Part shown: piece after piece, positions 17,232-25,370 of the stretch | How positions within the stretch are numbered: the stretch's first letter is position 1 | How the letters are laid out: every line of letters begins with the position of its first letter | NCBI GenBank assembly: GCA_021299035.1 | Contig: JAJTGD010000021.1 | Location: 1 to 38,016, forward strand | DNA: 38,016 bases | Source: Oxalobacteraceae bacterium | GTDB taxonomy: Bacteria > Pseudomonadota > Gammaproteobacteria > Burkholderiales > Burkholderiaceae_D | Reading direction: 5' to 3' | Position numbers and translations under genes: made by a program | The notes under the pieces: generated by a model | What the model saw: only the letters and a program-made list of their open reading frames with translations | Databases searched by the model: none | What the model was told of the DNA's origin: nothing

Positions 17232-17900
17232 ATGGCAGGTTTTTACGAAAGACTCGTCGCAGAAACTGAAACGGAACGATCAAATCTCATCAGCATCCCA
17301 ATTATTCAGCAAGCACTGCGCGGCGAAGTCAATAAATCCCAATACATAGATTTTCTGCAGCAGGCTTATCACCACGTCAAGCACACTGTACCGCTGTTAA
17401 TGGCATGCGGCTCGCGCATGGACGGCAATCATATGTGGCTACAACCAGCCATCGCGGAGTATATCGAAGAAGAGATTGGGCACGACGAGTGGATATTGAA
17501 TGATCTTAAGGCTTGTGGTGCAGATGCAGAAAGTATTAGGCACTCGCAACCCGGCTTCGAAACCGAGATGATGGTGTCATATGCCTATCATCAAATAGAC
17601 CGCGGTAATCCCATCAGTTTCTTCGGCATGGTGTTGGTCCTTGAGGGCACCAGCATCGCGTTGGCGACCCATGCTGCTTCCGCAATCCAGCTGTCGCTGG
17701 GACTACCAGACCATGCTTTCACCTACTTGAATTCACATGGCAGTCTTGACCAAGGTCACGTGAAGTTTTTTCAGAATTTGATGAATCAAGTGAATCATGA
17801 GGCTGATCAGCAAAGCATTTTGCATAGTGCGCGCTGTTTCTTCCGGCTGTACGGCGACATTTTCTTGTCATTGCAGCCAGCAGTAGCGGTGAAACACTAA
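17232..17900 (+). CDS. Heme-oxygenase-like di-iron oxidase (HDO; TenA/PqqC/UndA-like fold)
   Basis: A 222-residue all-helical protein of the TenA/PqqC/heme-oxygenase-like superfamily. The metal-ligand pattern of the di-iron HDO group is visible: E81-x2-H84 (EEEIGHDE), E138 (VLEGTS) and H169-x3-D173-x2-H176 (HGSLDQGH). Known HDOs include UndA (fatty-acid decarboxylation), CADD, BesC and SznF (N-oxygenation). Next to an acyl-AMP ligase and a dehydrogenase, an oxidation on a fatty-acyl or amine substrate is likely, but the substrate is unknown. Tyr/His-rich helix 1 (QQAYHHVKHTVP, residues 43-54) may add a ligand. The start has AGGAG 6 bases upstream. The alternative, a TenA thiaminase, is unlikely because the full HDO ligand set is present and no thiamine genes are nearby. 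Confidence 0.85.
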   Translation: MAGFYERLVAETETERSNLISIPIIQQALRGEVNKSQYIDFLQQAYHHVKHTVPLLMACGSRMDGNHMWLQPAIAEYIEEEIGHDEWILNDLKACGADAESIRHSQPGFETEMMVSYAYHQIDRGNPISFFGMVLVLEGTSIALATHAASAIQLSLGLPDHAFTYLNSHGSLDQGHVKFFQNLMNQVNHEADQQSILHSARCFFRLYGDIFLSLQPAVAVKH

Positions 17901-17913
17901 AACCAGGAGTGGC

Positions 17914-18720
17914 ATGTTGAATGATATGAAATATAGAGTATTGCTGACGGGTGGATCGCGTGGGATTGGTAAAGCAATCGCCCTAGCTTTGTCGGGTAAA
18001 ACAGAGCGTCTTTACCTCGTGGGAAGAGAGCAGTCGGCACTTGAGCAAGTCGCCTCAGAGCTGGCAGGTGTTGATGTCGTCATTTTGGCAGGCGATCTTA
18101 CCGATGCCACCTTTCAAGGTCGTATAGTCAATGCTGTCGCAGAGGGCGGTGGGGTTAATCTGTTGATCAATAACGCGGGGATCAGTGACTTTTCGGCATT
18201 CGAGCAGCAGCGACCCGAAAACATCGAGCGGCTAGTGATAACGAATTTGCTGACCCCGATCCTCCTGACCCAGCGTCTGCTGCCCATGATGCTGCGCGAG
18301 ACTCAGGCACAGGTCATCAATATAGGCTCCGGTTTTTCATACATTGCTTACCCGGGTTTTGCAGCATATTCAGCCTCGAAATTTGGTTTGCGCGGATTTG
18401 GTCAAGCCCTGAGCAGAGAGTTGGCAGATACAACGGTAAAAGTCAGATTTTTTTCGCCCCGTGCAACGAAGACCGACATCAATCCGGCCGCTGTCAATTG
18501 GCTTAACCAACAGCTATCGACCGCGGAGGATTCGGCAGAAGAAGTGGCGCAACAGTTCATGGATTTTCTATCGACCGATCGAGCTGAATATCAGGTCGGA
18601 TTCCCTGAGAAAATTTTTACCAAACTTAATCAAATACTACCTGCATTGGTCAGTCGGGCGCTGTATGCAAAGTTGCCGGTCATTCGTCGGGCAATGGCTT
18701 TTTCTTCAATCAATTCATAA
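17914..18720 (+). CDS. Short-chain dehydrogenase/reductase (classical SDR)
   Basis: A 268-residue NAD(P)-dependent oxidoreductase with all classical features: TGGSRGIG (residues 12-19), NNAG (86-89), catalytic Ser139 in NIGSG, and Tyr152/Lys156 in AYSASK. The C-terminal ~70 residues (KIFTKLNQILPALVSRALYAKLPVIRRAMAF) are basic and hydrophobic and could associate with the membrane, as in SDRs acting on lipids. Start ATG 17914 has AGGAG close upstream; ATG 17926 is a possible alternative. It is the fourth gene of the operon, 13 bases after the HDO gene, so it probably reduces or oxidises the product of the ligase/HDO steps. Confidence 0.88.
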   Translation: MLNDMKYRVLLTGGSRGIGKAIALALSGKTERLYLVGREQSALEQVASELAGVDVVILAGDLTDATFQGRIVNAVAEGGGVNLLINNAGISDFSAFEQQRPENIERLVITNLLTPILLTQRLLPMMLRETQAQVINIGSGFSYIAYPGFAAYSASKFGLRGFGQALSRELADTTVKVRFFSPRATKTDINPAAVNWLNQQLSTAEDSAEEVAQQFMDFLSTDRAEYQVGFPEKIFTKLNQILPALVSRALYAKLPVIRRAMAFSSINS

Positions 18721-18728
18721 GGTCCAAC

Positions 18729-19385
18729 ATGATGAAGCAGCTTTTGGCAGTTGTTTTTTTCTGTATTTCATCCTCAGTATTTGCAGTGAGTCCCGAGGTG
18801 ACTCGATTGCAGCAAGAGTGGGCTGAGATCAAATACAAGGCACCAAAAAATCAGCATGAGCAAAAATTCGGTGCCCTTTTGAAAGTGGCCGAGGATTTCG
18901 CGAGCAAGGCGCAAAATGACCCCGATCTGCTGATCTGGCACGGGATCGTGGAGGCATCCTTTGCGGGCGCACGCGGTGGTTTGGGCGCATTGGGTAACGT
19001 CAAAAATGCCAAGAAGTTATTTGAGCGAGCTATCGAGCTCAAGCCCAATGCTTTGGAAGGGTCGGCGTACACCAGCCTCGGGTCGCTGTATTATCAGGTT
19101 CCGGGATGGCCGATTGGCTTCGGTGATAATAAGCTCGCGCTCGAGTATCTGCAGAAAGGACTTGCTGTAAACCCGGATGGGATTGACCCAAATTACTTCC
19201 ATGGAGATTTCCTGTTCAAGACGGGTGATTTTGCAGGCGCAGAGCGCGCCTTGCGCCGTGCCTTGAATGCACCGTCGCGCCAGGGCCGCGAAGCTGCCGA
19301 TCAGGGGCGCCGGGGTGAGATCGAGCAGTTGCTAGAGAAAATTGCGCAGAAAAAGAAAGCATCGGGTACTAAGGGGTCTGATTGA
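18729..19385 (+). CDS. Exported TPR-repeat protein
   Basis: A 218-residue protein with a Sec signal peptide (MMKQLLAVVFFCISSSVFA, cleavage near residue 19-20), so the mature part should be periplasmic. Helical repeats of TPR type are visible: KNAKKLFERAIELKPNALEGSAYTSLGSLYY, then NKLALEYLQKGLAVNPDGIDPNYFHGDFLFKTGDFAGAERALRRAL. TPR arrays bind other proteins, so it may be a partner of the sensor kinase, whose sensor domain is also periplasmic, or of an export step. It sits 8 bases after the SDR gene, and its TGA overlaps the TTG start of the response regulator gene. No catalytic motif was seen. Confidence 0.82.
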   Translation: MMKQLLAVVFFCISSSVFAVSPEVTRLQQEWAEIKYKAPKNQHEQKFGALLKVAEDFASKAQNDPDLLIWHGIVEASFAGARGGLGALGNVKNAKKLFERAIELKPNALEGSAYTSLGSLYYQVPGWPIGFGDNKLALEYLQKGLAVNPDGIDPNYFHGDFLFKTGDFAGAERALRRALNAPSRQGREAADQGRRGEIEQLLEKIAQKKKASGTKGSD

Positions 19386-20044
19386 AAATTCTGGTTGTTG
19401 AAGATGATGATCTGATTGCAACGGGTCTGCATTTAGCACTGAGTAGATTAGGCCATGCCGTTGATCGCAGTAGCAACGGCATGGATGCACAGCAGTTGCT
19501 ATCTGACCAAACTTATCATCTGGCGATTCTCGATCTTGGTTTACCCGGGAAGGAAGGGCTAGACGTTTTGCGCGATGTACGCAAAGTCAACTCTGCGATC
19601 AGCGTCCTGATTCTGTCTGCGCGAGACGACATCAAGAGCCGCGTAAAAGGCTTGGATCTCGGCGCGGATGATTATCTGATCAAGCCCTTTGAGTTAGATG
19701 AGCTGCTTGCCCGCGTTAGGGTAATAGAGCGGAGACATAAAACCGGCGAGTCTGCCGTTTTGGAACTCGGTAGGCTGGCGCTGAACTTGGATTCAGTCGT
19801 TGCCACGTGGGATGGTCAACCCATTGAGTTGCCAAAAAGCGAGTGGACTTTGCTGCGTATGCTCGCAGAGCATCCGACCCGTGTATATACCCGTTCTCAG
19901 ATTCAAGATGTGCTGTACGGTTGGTCTGAGGCGGGCGAGAGTAATGCGGTCGATGTCCATGTGCATCATCTGCGAAAGAAAATCTCTCCGGATTTGATCA
20001 AGACTGTGAGAGGGATAGGCTACCGCTTGGGCGATCTCAACTAA
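19382..20044 (+). CDS. OmpR/PhoB-family response regulator, TTG start
   Basis: A 220-residue DNA-binding regulator. The receiver domain has the acidic pair in VVEDDD, phospho-acceptor Asp51 in AILDLGLPG, and the conserved Lys in YLIKPF. The C-terminal winged helix (about residues 125-218) ends VDVHVHHLRKKISPDLIKTVRGIGYRLG, the typical OmpR-family recognition region. The start is TTG at 19382, supported by AAGGGG 5-10 bases upstream and by the overlap with the preceding stop codon. Its stop overlaps the kinase start as TAATG. The cognate kinase is the next gene; the likely targets include this operon itself, though no binding site was identified. Confidence 0.93.
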   Translation: MKILVVEDDDLIATGLHLALSRLGHAVDRSSNGMDAQQLLSDQTYHLAILDLGLPGKEGLDVLRDVRKVNSAISVLILSARDDIKSRVKGLDLGADDYLIKPFELDELLARVRVIERRHKTGESAVLELGRLALNLDSVVATWDGQPIELPKSEWTLLRMLAEHPTRVYTRSQIQDVLYGWSEAGESNAVDVHVHHLRKKISPDLIKTVRGIGYRLGDLN

Positions 20045-21498
20045 TGCATACTCGTTACTCTAGCCGCCGGCAGATTTTGGTGGGGATTTTTGTCGCCATG
20101 CTGCTGATTCTGGGTGGTGTCGGTTGGGTCGCGAAATCAGTCAGTGAGCATGAGACCAAGCAGGTATTCAGCGCCCGACTGGCGACCTCTGCGCGGGTGT
20201 TGGAAGCCTTGGTGGCGCGCCAGCTCGAAGCAGCGACGATCAATAATCCAATTGTTATTTCGCTTCCGCCCGAACTTGAGCAGCCGGGTAATGATCATGT
20301 CCGAGAGCTTGGTCATCCCTACGAAAACGAGCTGGTATTTCAGGTATGGAGTGCCGATGGGGTGCTGTTGGCGAGATCCCAATATGCGCCTACCGAGAGG
20401 CTGGCACCGTCGGTTCCCGGCTTCAGCAAAAAACAAGCCGTTGGGTATCTCTGGCAGTTATTCGTTTTGCAATCTGGCTCGGTTTGGATCGTAGCCGGCG
20501 AACGGGATGATGTACGTGCCGAGATAGCACAAGACATTGGTCTGAGTATTTTGCTTCCATTGATTATTGGCGGTCTACTGCTGATATTTATCGTCAACCA
20601 GCTCGCCATGAAAAGCATCCGTGCGGTCGAAAGAATGTCGCAGGTGATTGCTGAGCGTGATCCGCTTTCGACCGAACCGATAGACGCACGTTACATGCCC
20701 ACCGAAATTGATCCGGTTGTCAAGGCGATTAATTCTTTGATCAAGCGATCCAACGAGCTTGTGTGGCGCGAGCAGCGATTCATTGACGCGGCAGCCCATG
20801 AGTTACGTACGCCAATCGCAGCGATCCAGCTCCATCTGCAGAACGCCTTGCGTGCAGATCAGCGGGTTGAGCAGCAAAGCTCACTCGAAAGCGCAATTGA
20901 GGCCTCTCGCCGTGTAACGCGACTCGCGGATCAATTATTGTTCTACAGTCGGCTCAACGCAGAAAATGCGGTCAGTGAAAAAAAATCAATGAATCTCGCT
21001 GAGACCAGCCAAGAGGTTGCTGCAATGATTCAGCCCCTGCTAGACAGGCGACAGCAGGTCATTGAGTTCAATCCGGATTCGGTGCCAAATATCTTCGCTG
21101 ATAAAAGCCAGATTGAGCGCTTAATTCGTAACCTGCTGGAAAACGCCGCGATTCACGGGCAGATGCCTGGAACAATTGATCTGGTATTGCGATCAAGCCC
21201 AAATTATGTGGAGCTGATTGTTGAAAACGATGGTTCGTCGATACCGGACAGCGAGAAAGAGCGGGTTTTCATTCCTTACTACAGCATCTCGCGGCAGTCT
21301 GGGCTGGGAAGCGGATTGGGATTGGCTATCGTTAGCCAGATCGCCCAGCAGCATGGGGCAGAGGTGATGATTCAAGACAAAAGCACAGGGCAGGGTACGC
21401 GGGTCACCGTGCGTTTCCCCCTATCGGAAGGCGCGGGGAACAACCCTAATCAAGAAGGGGATGCAGGTATTTCTACCCCATCGAACAGTAGCGCTTAG
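20044..21498 (+). CDS. Sensor histidine kinase (two-TM, QseC/TctE-like)
   Basis: A 484-residue inner-membrane kinase. TM1 is about residues 10-30 and TM2 about 166-187. The ~135-residue periplasmic segment between them resembles the 2CSK_N sensor type (VFQVWSADGVLLARS...). A HAMP-like linker follows, then the H-box DAAAHELRTPIAA with His252, the N-box NLLENAAIHG and the G-boxes ending SGLGSGLGLAIVSQIAQQHG. All catalytic elements are intact. It pairs with the response regulator just upstream (1-base overlap). The signal is unknown; given the operon, a product of the biosynthetic genes or an envelope condition is plausible. Its stop codon overlaps the stop of a convergent gene by 3 bases. Confidence 0.93.
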   Translation: MHTRYSSRRQILVGIFVAMLLILGGVGWVAKSVSEHETKQVFSARLATSARVLEALVARQLEAATINNPIVISLPPELEQPGNDHVRELGHPYENELVFQVWSADGVLLARSQYAPTERLAPSVPGFSKKQAVGYLWQLFVLQSGSVWIVAGERDDVRAEIAQDIGLSILLPLIIGGLLLIFIVNQLAMKSIRAVERMSQVIAERDPLSTEPIDARYMPTEIDPVVKAINSLIKRSNELVWREQRFIDAAAHELRTPIAAIQLHLQNALRADQRVEQQSSLESAIEASRRVTRLADQLLFYSRLNAENAVSEKKSMNLAETSQEVAAMIQPLLDRRQQVIEFNPDSVPNIFADKSQIERLIRNLLENAAIHGQMPGTIDLVLRSSPNYVELIVENDGSSIPDSEKERVFIPYYSISRQSGLGSGLGLAIVSQIAQQHGAEVMIQDKSTGQGTRVTVRFPLSEGAGNNPNQEGDAGISTPSNSSA

Positions 21499-21872
21499 CT
21501 ACTCGGGCTTGCAGGATCAGCTGCCGTGTTTGTATCGCCGGGAGCAGCGCTCGGATCGTCTTCGACAACTTCTTTCGCCACCAAAAATCTACCAGCGCCA
21601 AAGGTGTGATACGCCTCATCGAAAATTTTGCTGATCAAGTCGAAATTCAAGAACAGCATCTTGTTCTCGCCTTTTATCTTGATATCGACCAATCCCATCA
21701 AAAGTAGCGCCTCGGCGGCGATACCAATATCGATCACTGAAAGATCAGTTTTACGGGATAAATCAATCAGGCTAAGTCCAGGCCTACCCGCTTCCATTAG
21801 CGTGCGGATCAGTTTTACCCGCTTCTCCGTAGAGAAGCCGCCGAAAAATCTTGCGAATTCTTTTGCGTCCAT
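21495..21872 (-). CDS. Small winged-helix (ArsR-like) protein
   Basis: A 125-residue protein. I chose ATG 21872 because AGGGA lies 4 bases upstream; a GTG 30 bases further out is possible. Residues 1-75 look like a winged helix: FARFFGGFSTEKRVKLIRTLMEAG, then SLIDLSRKTDLSVIDIGIAAEALLLMGLVDIKIKGENKMLFLNF, the usual helix-turn-helix plus beta-wing layout of ArsR-type repressors. No metal-binding cysteine pair is present. The C-terminal ~25 residues are acidic, Pro/Ala/Asp-rich and probably disordered. It is convergent with the kinase gene, sharing stop-codon bases, so the two transcripts overlap. Its target is unknown. Confidence 0.75.
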   Translation of the reverse strand: MDAKEFARFFGGFSTEKRVKLIRTLMEAGRPGLSLIDLSRKTDLSVIDIGIAAEALLLMGLVDIKIKGENKMLFLNFDLISKIFDEAYHTFGAGRFLVAKEVVEDDPSAAPGDTNTAADPASPSS

Positions 21873-22101
21873 GCTTTCCCTGAGGCTTGAATGAGCCGTC
21901 ACGACTCTGCCTTTACATAATCATATCAGCCTGCCTTACATAGCGGCGAATAATGATGCTAGTGGTGCGAATAAGTAAGGGTCTATTGGATATTGTCTGA
22001 GCATATTGCCGCCATCGGCTGCCGAGTGGGATGGCGCTGGCGTGATAAGCTCTCGACCGCTCGGGCAATTGCCGCCGTATCGCTCACCTAAAATAAAAAA
22101 T

Positions 22102-22935
22102 ATGTATTCATTTATCTGCCGTTATTGGCGGTCAATTATCGCGTTTTCATTTGTTTTTTCTGGAGTTTTCAACCTGCTACTAGTTCGGCCCGCGCAGGCA
22201 GAAGACTCGGCAGTGTCTGAAGCTCAAGCGGTGCCGGTACCCGCCACTTCGGTTGATATTGCCAAAAGGATTGATCCCACTGATTTCAAGAATCGTTTTG
22301 ACTTGCGCTCGGAGTACGTCGAGTATTCGAACGCTACCATGCAGACAATCGTGCCGCGAGTCGAATATGCGATGAGTAAATCGCTGGGTTTCCGGGTCGA
22401 GCTGCCCTTGTTGCGCTACGATCCCGCGAGTAGTAGCGACAGCACCGGTATTGGTAATTTGCTGACGCGCGTTGCCTGGCGCGCCATGCGTACGGAAGCT
22501 TATGCGGTGGTGGTTGGCTCCGACCTGAGCTTCGATACGGCGACAAGTCCGACCTTGGGCTCAGGTAAGCATGTGCTGGCTCCTTTTGCTTTCGCAGCTA
22601 TCGATTTGCCGCAGGCAAAGTCGGTATTTTTCCCTTATATTCAGTATGGAAAAGCAGTGGGTGGTGATGCGGCCCGGGATGATGTTCGGCTGAGTAATGT
22701 GCGAGCATCAATTCTGACCCGCTGGCCCGCGAAAACTTACAGCTTTATTGAATACAGCTACTGGATTGACCATCAGCACGCAAACCGGGCAAGTTCCCAA
22801 ATTAAGGCAGAACTGGGTCAGTTTATCTTGCCTAAGACCGGTTTCTATGTGCGCCCTGGTACCGGCCTGACCGGGACGGATGGGCCACTTGGGATGCAGT
22901 GGAGTTTGGAATTTGGTATGCGGCATTTCTTTTGA
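22102..22935 (+). CDS. Outer-membrane beta-barrel-like protein
   Basis: A 277-residue protein from ATG 22102. I prefer this start because it gives a good signal peptide (MYSFICRYWRSIIAFSFVF...LLLVRPAQA, cleavage after AQA near residue 33); a longer frame from 22006 lacks one at its N-terminus. No clear ribosome site precedes the ATG. The mature protein has alternating amphipathic strands with aromatic ends (FDLRSEYVEYS, GFRVELPLLRY, TYSFIEYSYWID) and ends in Phe (FGMRHFF), as outer-membrane barrels do. It may be a channel or transporter-like barrel of the broad class often linked to aromatic catabolism, but I cannot name the substrate. A MAPEG gene follows 74 bases downstream. Confidence 0.72.
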   Translation: MYSFICRYWRSIIAFSFVFSGVFNLLLVRPAQAEDSAVSEAQAVPVPATSVDIAKRIDPTDFKNRFDLRSEYVEYSNATMQTIVPRVEYAMSKSLGFRVELPLLRYDPASSSDSTGIGNLLTRVAWRAMRTEAYAVVVGSDLSFDTATSPTLGSGKHVLAPFAFAAIDLPQAKSVFFPYIQYGKAVGGDAARDDVRLSNVRASILTRWPAKTYSFIEYSYWIDHQHANRASSQIKAELGQFILPKTGFYVRPGTGLTGTDGPLGMQWSLEFGMRHFF

Positions 22936-23009
22936 CCAGCTTGTCGGCGTAGGCTGACTTCCCAGCTACGAGCGAGGGTGTGCTGATTTATCCGCGGAGG
23001 GACGTTTCA

Positions 23010-23384
23010 ATGAACCAAATTGTTGCGACACTACTGATTGCTGGATTGTTGCCGATTGTTTGCGCGGGTATCGCTAAGTGGCGCGCGAAGGATTACGACA
23101 ATAATCAACCCCGCGCATGGATGGAGGAGCAGGACGACTGGCGTGCGCGGGCAAACGCGGCACAGCAAAATAGCTTCGAAGCTTTCCCATTATTTGCGTG
23201 CGGGGTATTACTAGCCTTGGTCACCAATACCGACCCGGTAGTGATCGCTCAAACGTGTTGGGTGTTTATTGCGGCACGCATTCTTTACATCTACTTTTAC
23301 GTTTCCAACAAGGCGACACTACGCTCGCTTGTTTGGCTAATCGGGTTGATCGCAGCGATCCGTCTGTACCTGCTGGCGATCTAA
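23010..23384 (+). CDS. MAPEG-family membrane protein
   Basis: A 124-residue integral membrane protein with about four helices. The start ATG 23010 has GGAGGGAC about 9 bases upstream. The sequence pattern (IAKWRAKDYDNNQPRAWMEEQDDWRARANAAQQNSFEAFPLFACGVLLA... ARILYIYFYVSNKATLRSLVW) matches the MAPEG family, whose eukaryotic members are membrane glutathione transferases or leukotriene synthases. Bacterial members are mostly uncharacterised. The conserved N-x-x-E-x-F/P core (residues ~57-64) is present. It lies 31 bases before the TRAP small-subunit gene, so cotranscription is possible. Confidence 0.85.
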   Translation: MNQIVATLLIAGLLPIVCAGIAKWRAKDYDNNQPRAWMEEQDDWRARANAAQQNSFEAFPLFACGVLLALVTNTDPVVIAQTCWVFIAARILYIYFYVSNKATLRSLVWLIGLIAAIRLYLLAI

Positions 23385-23415
23385 AAGCCACAGTCGCTCA
23401 AGCTTTGTCCTGGCT

Positions 23416-23976
23416 ATGAAAATTCTTGATCACCTAGAAGAGTGGCTGATTGCGTTCTTGATGGCGGCGGCGACGCTGATCATTTTTCTTGCGGTGGTCC
23501 ATCGCTATGCATCTGGCCTCGCGGTACCTGTGCTGCAAGACCTATTGTTGCGCATCGACACAAGCTGGGCACAAGAGCTGACCATTTATCTCTTCGTTTG
23601 GATGGCCAAGTTCGGTGCCGCCTATGGGGTGCGTACCGGGATTCATGTCGGCATTGATGTTCTGGTTAATCGCTTGCCATCGCCGCTACAACGCCGGTTC
23701 ATTTTGTTCGGCTTGCTATCAGGTGCTTTGTTTACCGGTGTGATTGCAGTACTCGGCGCTGACTTCGTACTTGAGCGTTCGGCGACGTCGAGTACCTCGG
23801 AGGTGATGGAGGTACCGATCTGGGTCGTCTACCTGGCGATACCCTTGGGTTCAGCGTTAATGTGCGCACGTTTTCTGCAAGTGGCATGGCAATTCTCGCG
23901 TGGTAGTGAGTTACCGACCCACGACCATGCGCATGTTGAGGGTTTGACCGACGACGTCGCAGAGGGTCGCCAATGA
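23416..23976 (+). CDS. TRAP transporter small membrane subunit (DctQ type)
   Basis: A 186-residue inner-membrane protein with four predicted helices. It starts LDHLEEWLIAFLMAAATLIIFLAVVHRY, typical of DctQ, with the conserved WAQELTIYLFVWMAKFGAAYGVRTGIHVGIDVLVN segment. It bridges the large channel subunit and is needed for sodium-driven uptake. Its stop overlaps the start of the large-subunit gene (ATGA), a sign of tight coupling. The hydrophilic C-terminus (THDHAHVEGLTDDVAEGRQ) is His/Asp-rich. Confidence 0.92.
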   Translation: MKILDHLEEWLIAFLMAAATLIIFLAVVHRYASGLAVPVLQDLLLRIDTSWAQELTIYLFVWMAKFGAAYGVRTGIHVGIDVLVNRLPSPLQRRFILFGLLSGALFTGVIAVLGADFVLERSATSSTSEVMEVPIWVVYLAIPLGSALMCARFLQVAWQFSRGSELPTHDHAHVEGLTDDVAEGRQ

Positions 23977-25256
23977 ATGCTGCGCTGATTTTTATTCTGT
24001 TGATTGCGCTGATGCTGACCGGTATGCCGATCTCGATCGCGCTCGGCCTGACAGTGCTGACCTTCCTGTTCACCATGACCGATGTGCCGGTACAGGCGGT
24101 GGCACTGAAGTTGTTCACTGGTATTGAGAAATTCGAGATCATGGCGATCCCGTTTTTTATTCTTGCGGGGGGATTCCTGACGCACGGTGGCGTGGCGCGT
24201 CGCATGATTCATTTCGCGACCTCGATGGTCGGACACTGGCACGGTGGGCTGGCGCTGGCCGGAGTGCTGGCGTGCGCACTGTTTGCTGCAGTGTCGGGGT
24301 CGTCACCCGCAACGGTGGTTGCGATCGGCTCGATTATCTTGCCGGCGATGGTACAGCAGGGGTATCCAAAATCATTTGGCGCGGGTGTGATTACTACTTC
24401 GGGTGCGCTCGGCATTCTGATTCCACCATCGATTGTGATGGTGATGTATTCGGTATCAACCAATACCTCGGTGGGCAAACTGTTCATGGCGGGTGTGATA
24501 CCCGGATTGATGCTGGCATTTCTGCTTGGTCTGACCACCTGGGTACTGGCACGCAAAAAAGGCTACCCGCGCATGGCGCCCGCCATATGGGCGGAACGCG
24601 GTCGTGCGTTTCGCGATAGCGCTTGGGGCTTGTTGCTGATTGTTGTGGTGATGGGCGGTATCTACAGTGGTCTGTTCACGCCCACTGAAGCGGCTGCGGT
24701 GTCGGCAGTCTACGCCTGCGTAATCGCGGTATTTGTTTATCGCGATTTGAACATCAAAGATGTCGGTAAAGTGCTCCTTAGCTCGGCGGCGATGTCGGCC
24801 ATGCTGCTTTACATCATCACGAATGCCGTACTGTTTTCATTCCTGATGACCAGCGAAGGGATACCGCAGGCGATGGCGGCGTGGATCATCGACAAAGGCT
24901 TTGGCCAGGTTGGCTTTCTTCTGGTGGTCAACCTGCTGCTGCTGTTAGCCGGTAATGTCATGGAGCCTTCATCGATCGTGCTGATCATGGCGCCTATTCT
25001 GTTTCCTGTCGCGACTGCATTGGGTATTGACCCGGTACATTTCGGTATCATCATGGTGGTCAATATGGAGATTGGTATGTGCCATCCGCCTGTAGGCCTG
25101 AATCTCTACGTGGCCTCCGGCATTACAAAAATGGGCATCACTGAGCTAACGGTGGCCGTACTGCCGTGGCTAACGACCATGGTCGGTTTCTTATTGCTAG
25201 TGACCTTCGTGCCTCAGATCTCGCTGTGGCTGCCGCGCTTGCTATTTGGTGGCTAA
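23973..25256 (+). CDS. TRAP transporter large permease subunit (DctM type)
   Basis: A 427-residue inner-membrane permease with about 11-12 helices. Family signatures include ALMLTGMPISIALGLTVLTF at the N-terminus, PFFILAGGFLTHGGVARRMIHFA, AAVSGSSPATVVAIGSIILPAM, GALGILIPPSIVMVMYS and NMEIGMCHPPVGLNLYVASGI. It forms the transport channel together with DctQ and receives substrate from the periplasmic binding protein encoded at 26289. The start overlaps the dctQ-type stop, and a GAGGG ribosome site lies upstream. Substrates of such systems are usually organic acids; the neighbours here suggest a carboxylate. Confidence 0.94.
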   Translation: MNAALIFILLIALMLTGMPISIALGLTVLTFLFTMTDVPVQAVALKLFTGIEKFEIMAIPFFILAGGFLTHGGVARRMIHFATSMVGHWHGGLALAGVLACALFAAVSGSSPATVVAIGSIILPAMVQQGYPKSFGAGVITTSGALGILIPPSIVMVMYSVSTNTSVGKLFMAGVIPGLMLAFLLGLTTWVLARKKGYPRMAPAIWAERGRAFRDSAWGLLLIVVVMGGIYSGLFTPTEAAAVSAVYACVIAVFVYRDLNIKDVGKVLLSSAAMSAMLLYIITNAVLFSFLMTSEGIPQAMAAWIIDKGFGQVGFLLVVNLLLLLAGNVMEPSSIVLIMAPILFPVATALGIDPVHFGIIMVVNMEIGMCHPPVGLNLYVASGITKMGITELTVAVLPWLTTMVGFLLLVTFVPQISLWLPRLLFGG

Positions 25257-25370
25257 CGCCCTGGTTGGGCTAGATCGTTCAGGTAGCAAGGGTGCTTGGT
25301 CAGTAAAGCTAGTCGTCGCGACAAGTACGCATTCAATAAAAAGCCTCAAGCGAATTACTGGAGAAAGTTA

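Noticed and set aside
17232-17900. TenA thiaminase or PqqC assignment
   Set aside because: The full di-iron HDO ligand set is present and no thiamine or PQQ synthesis genes are nearby, even though a PQQ enzyme lies 11 kb away.
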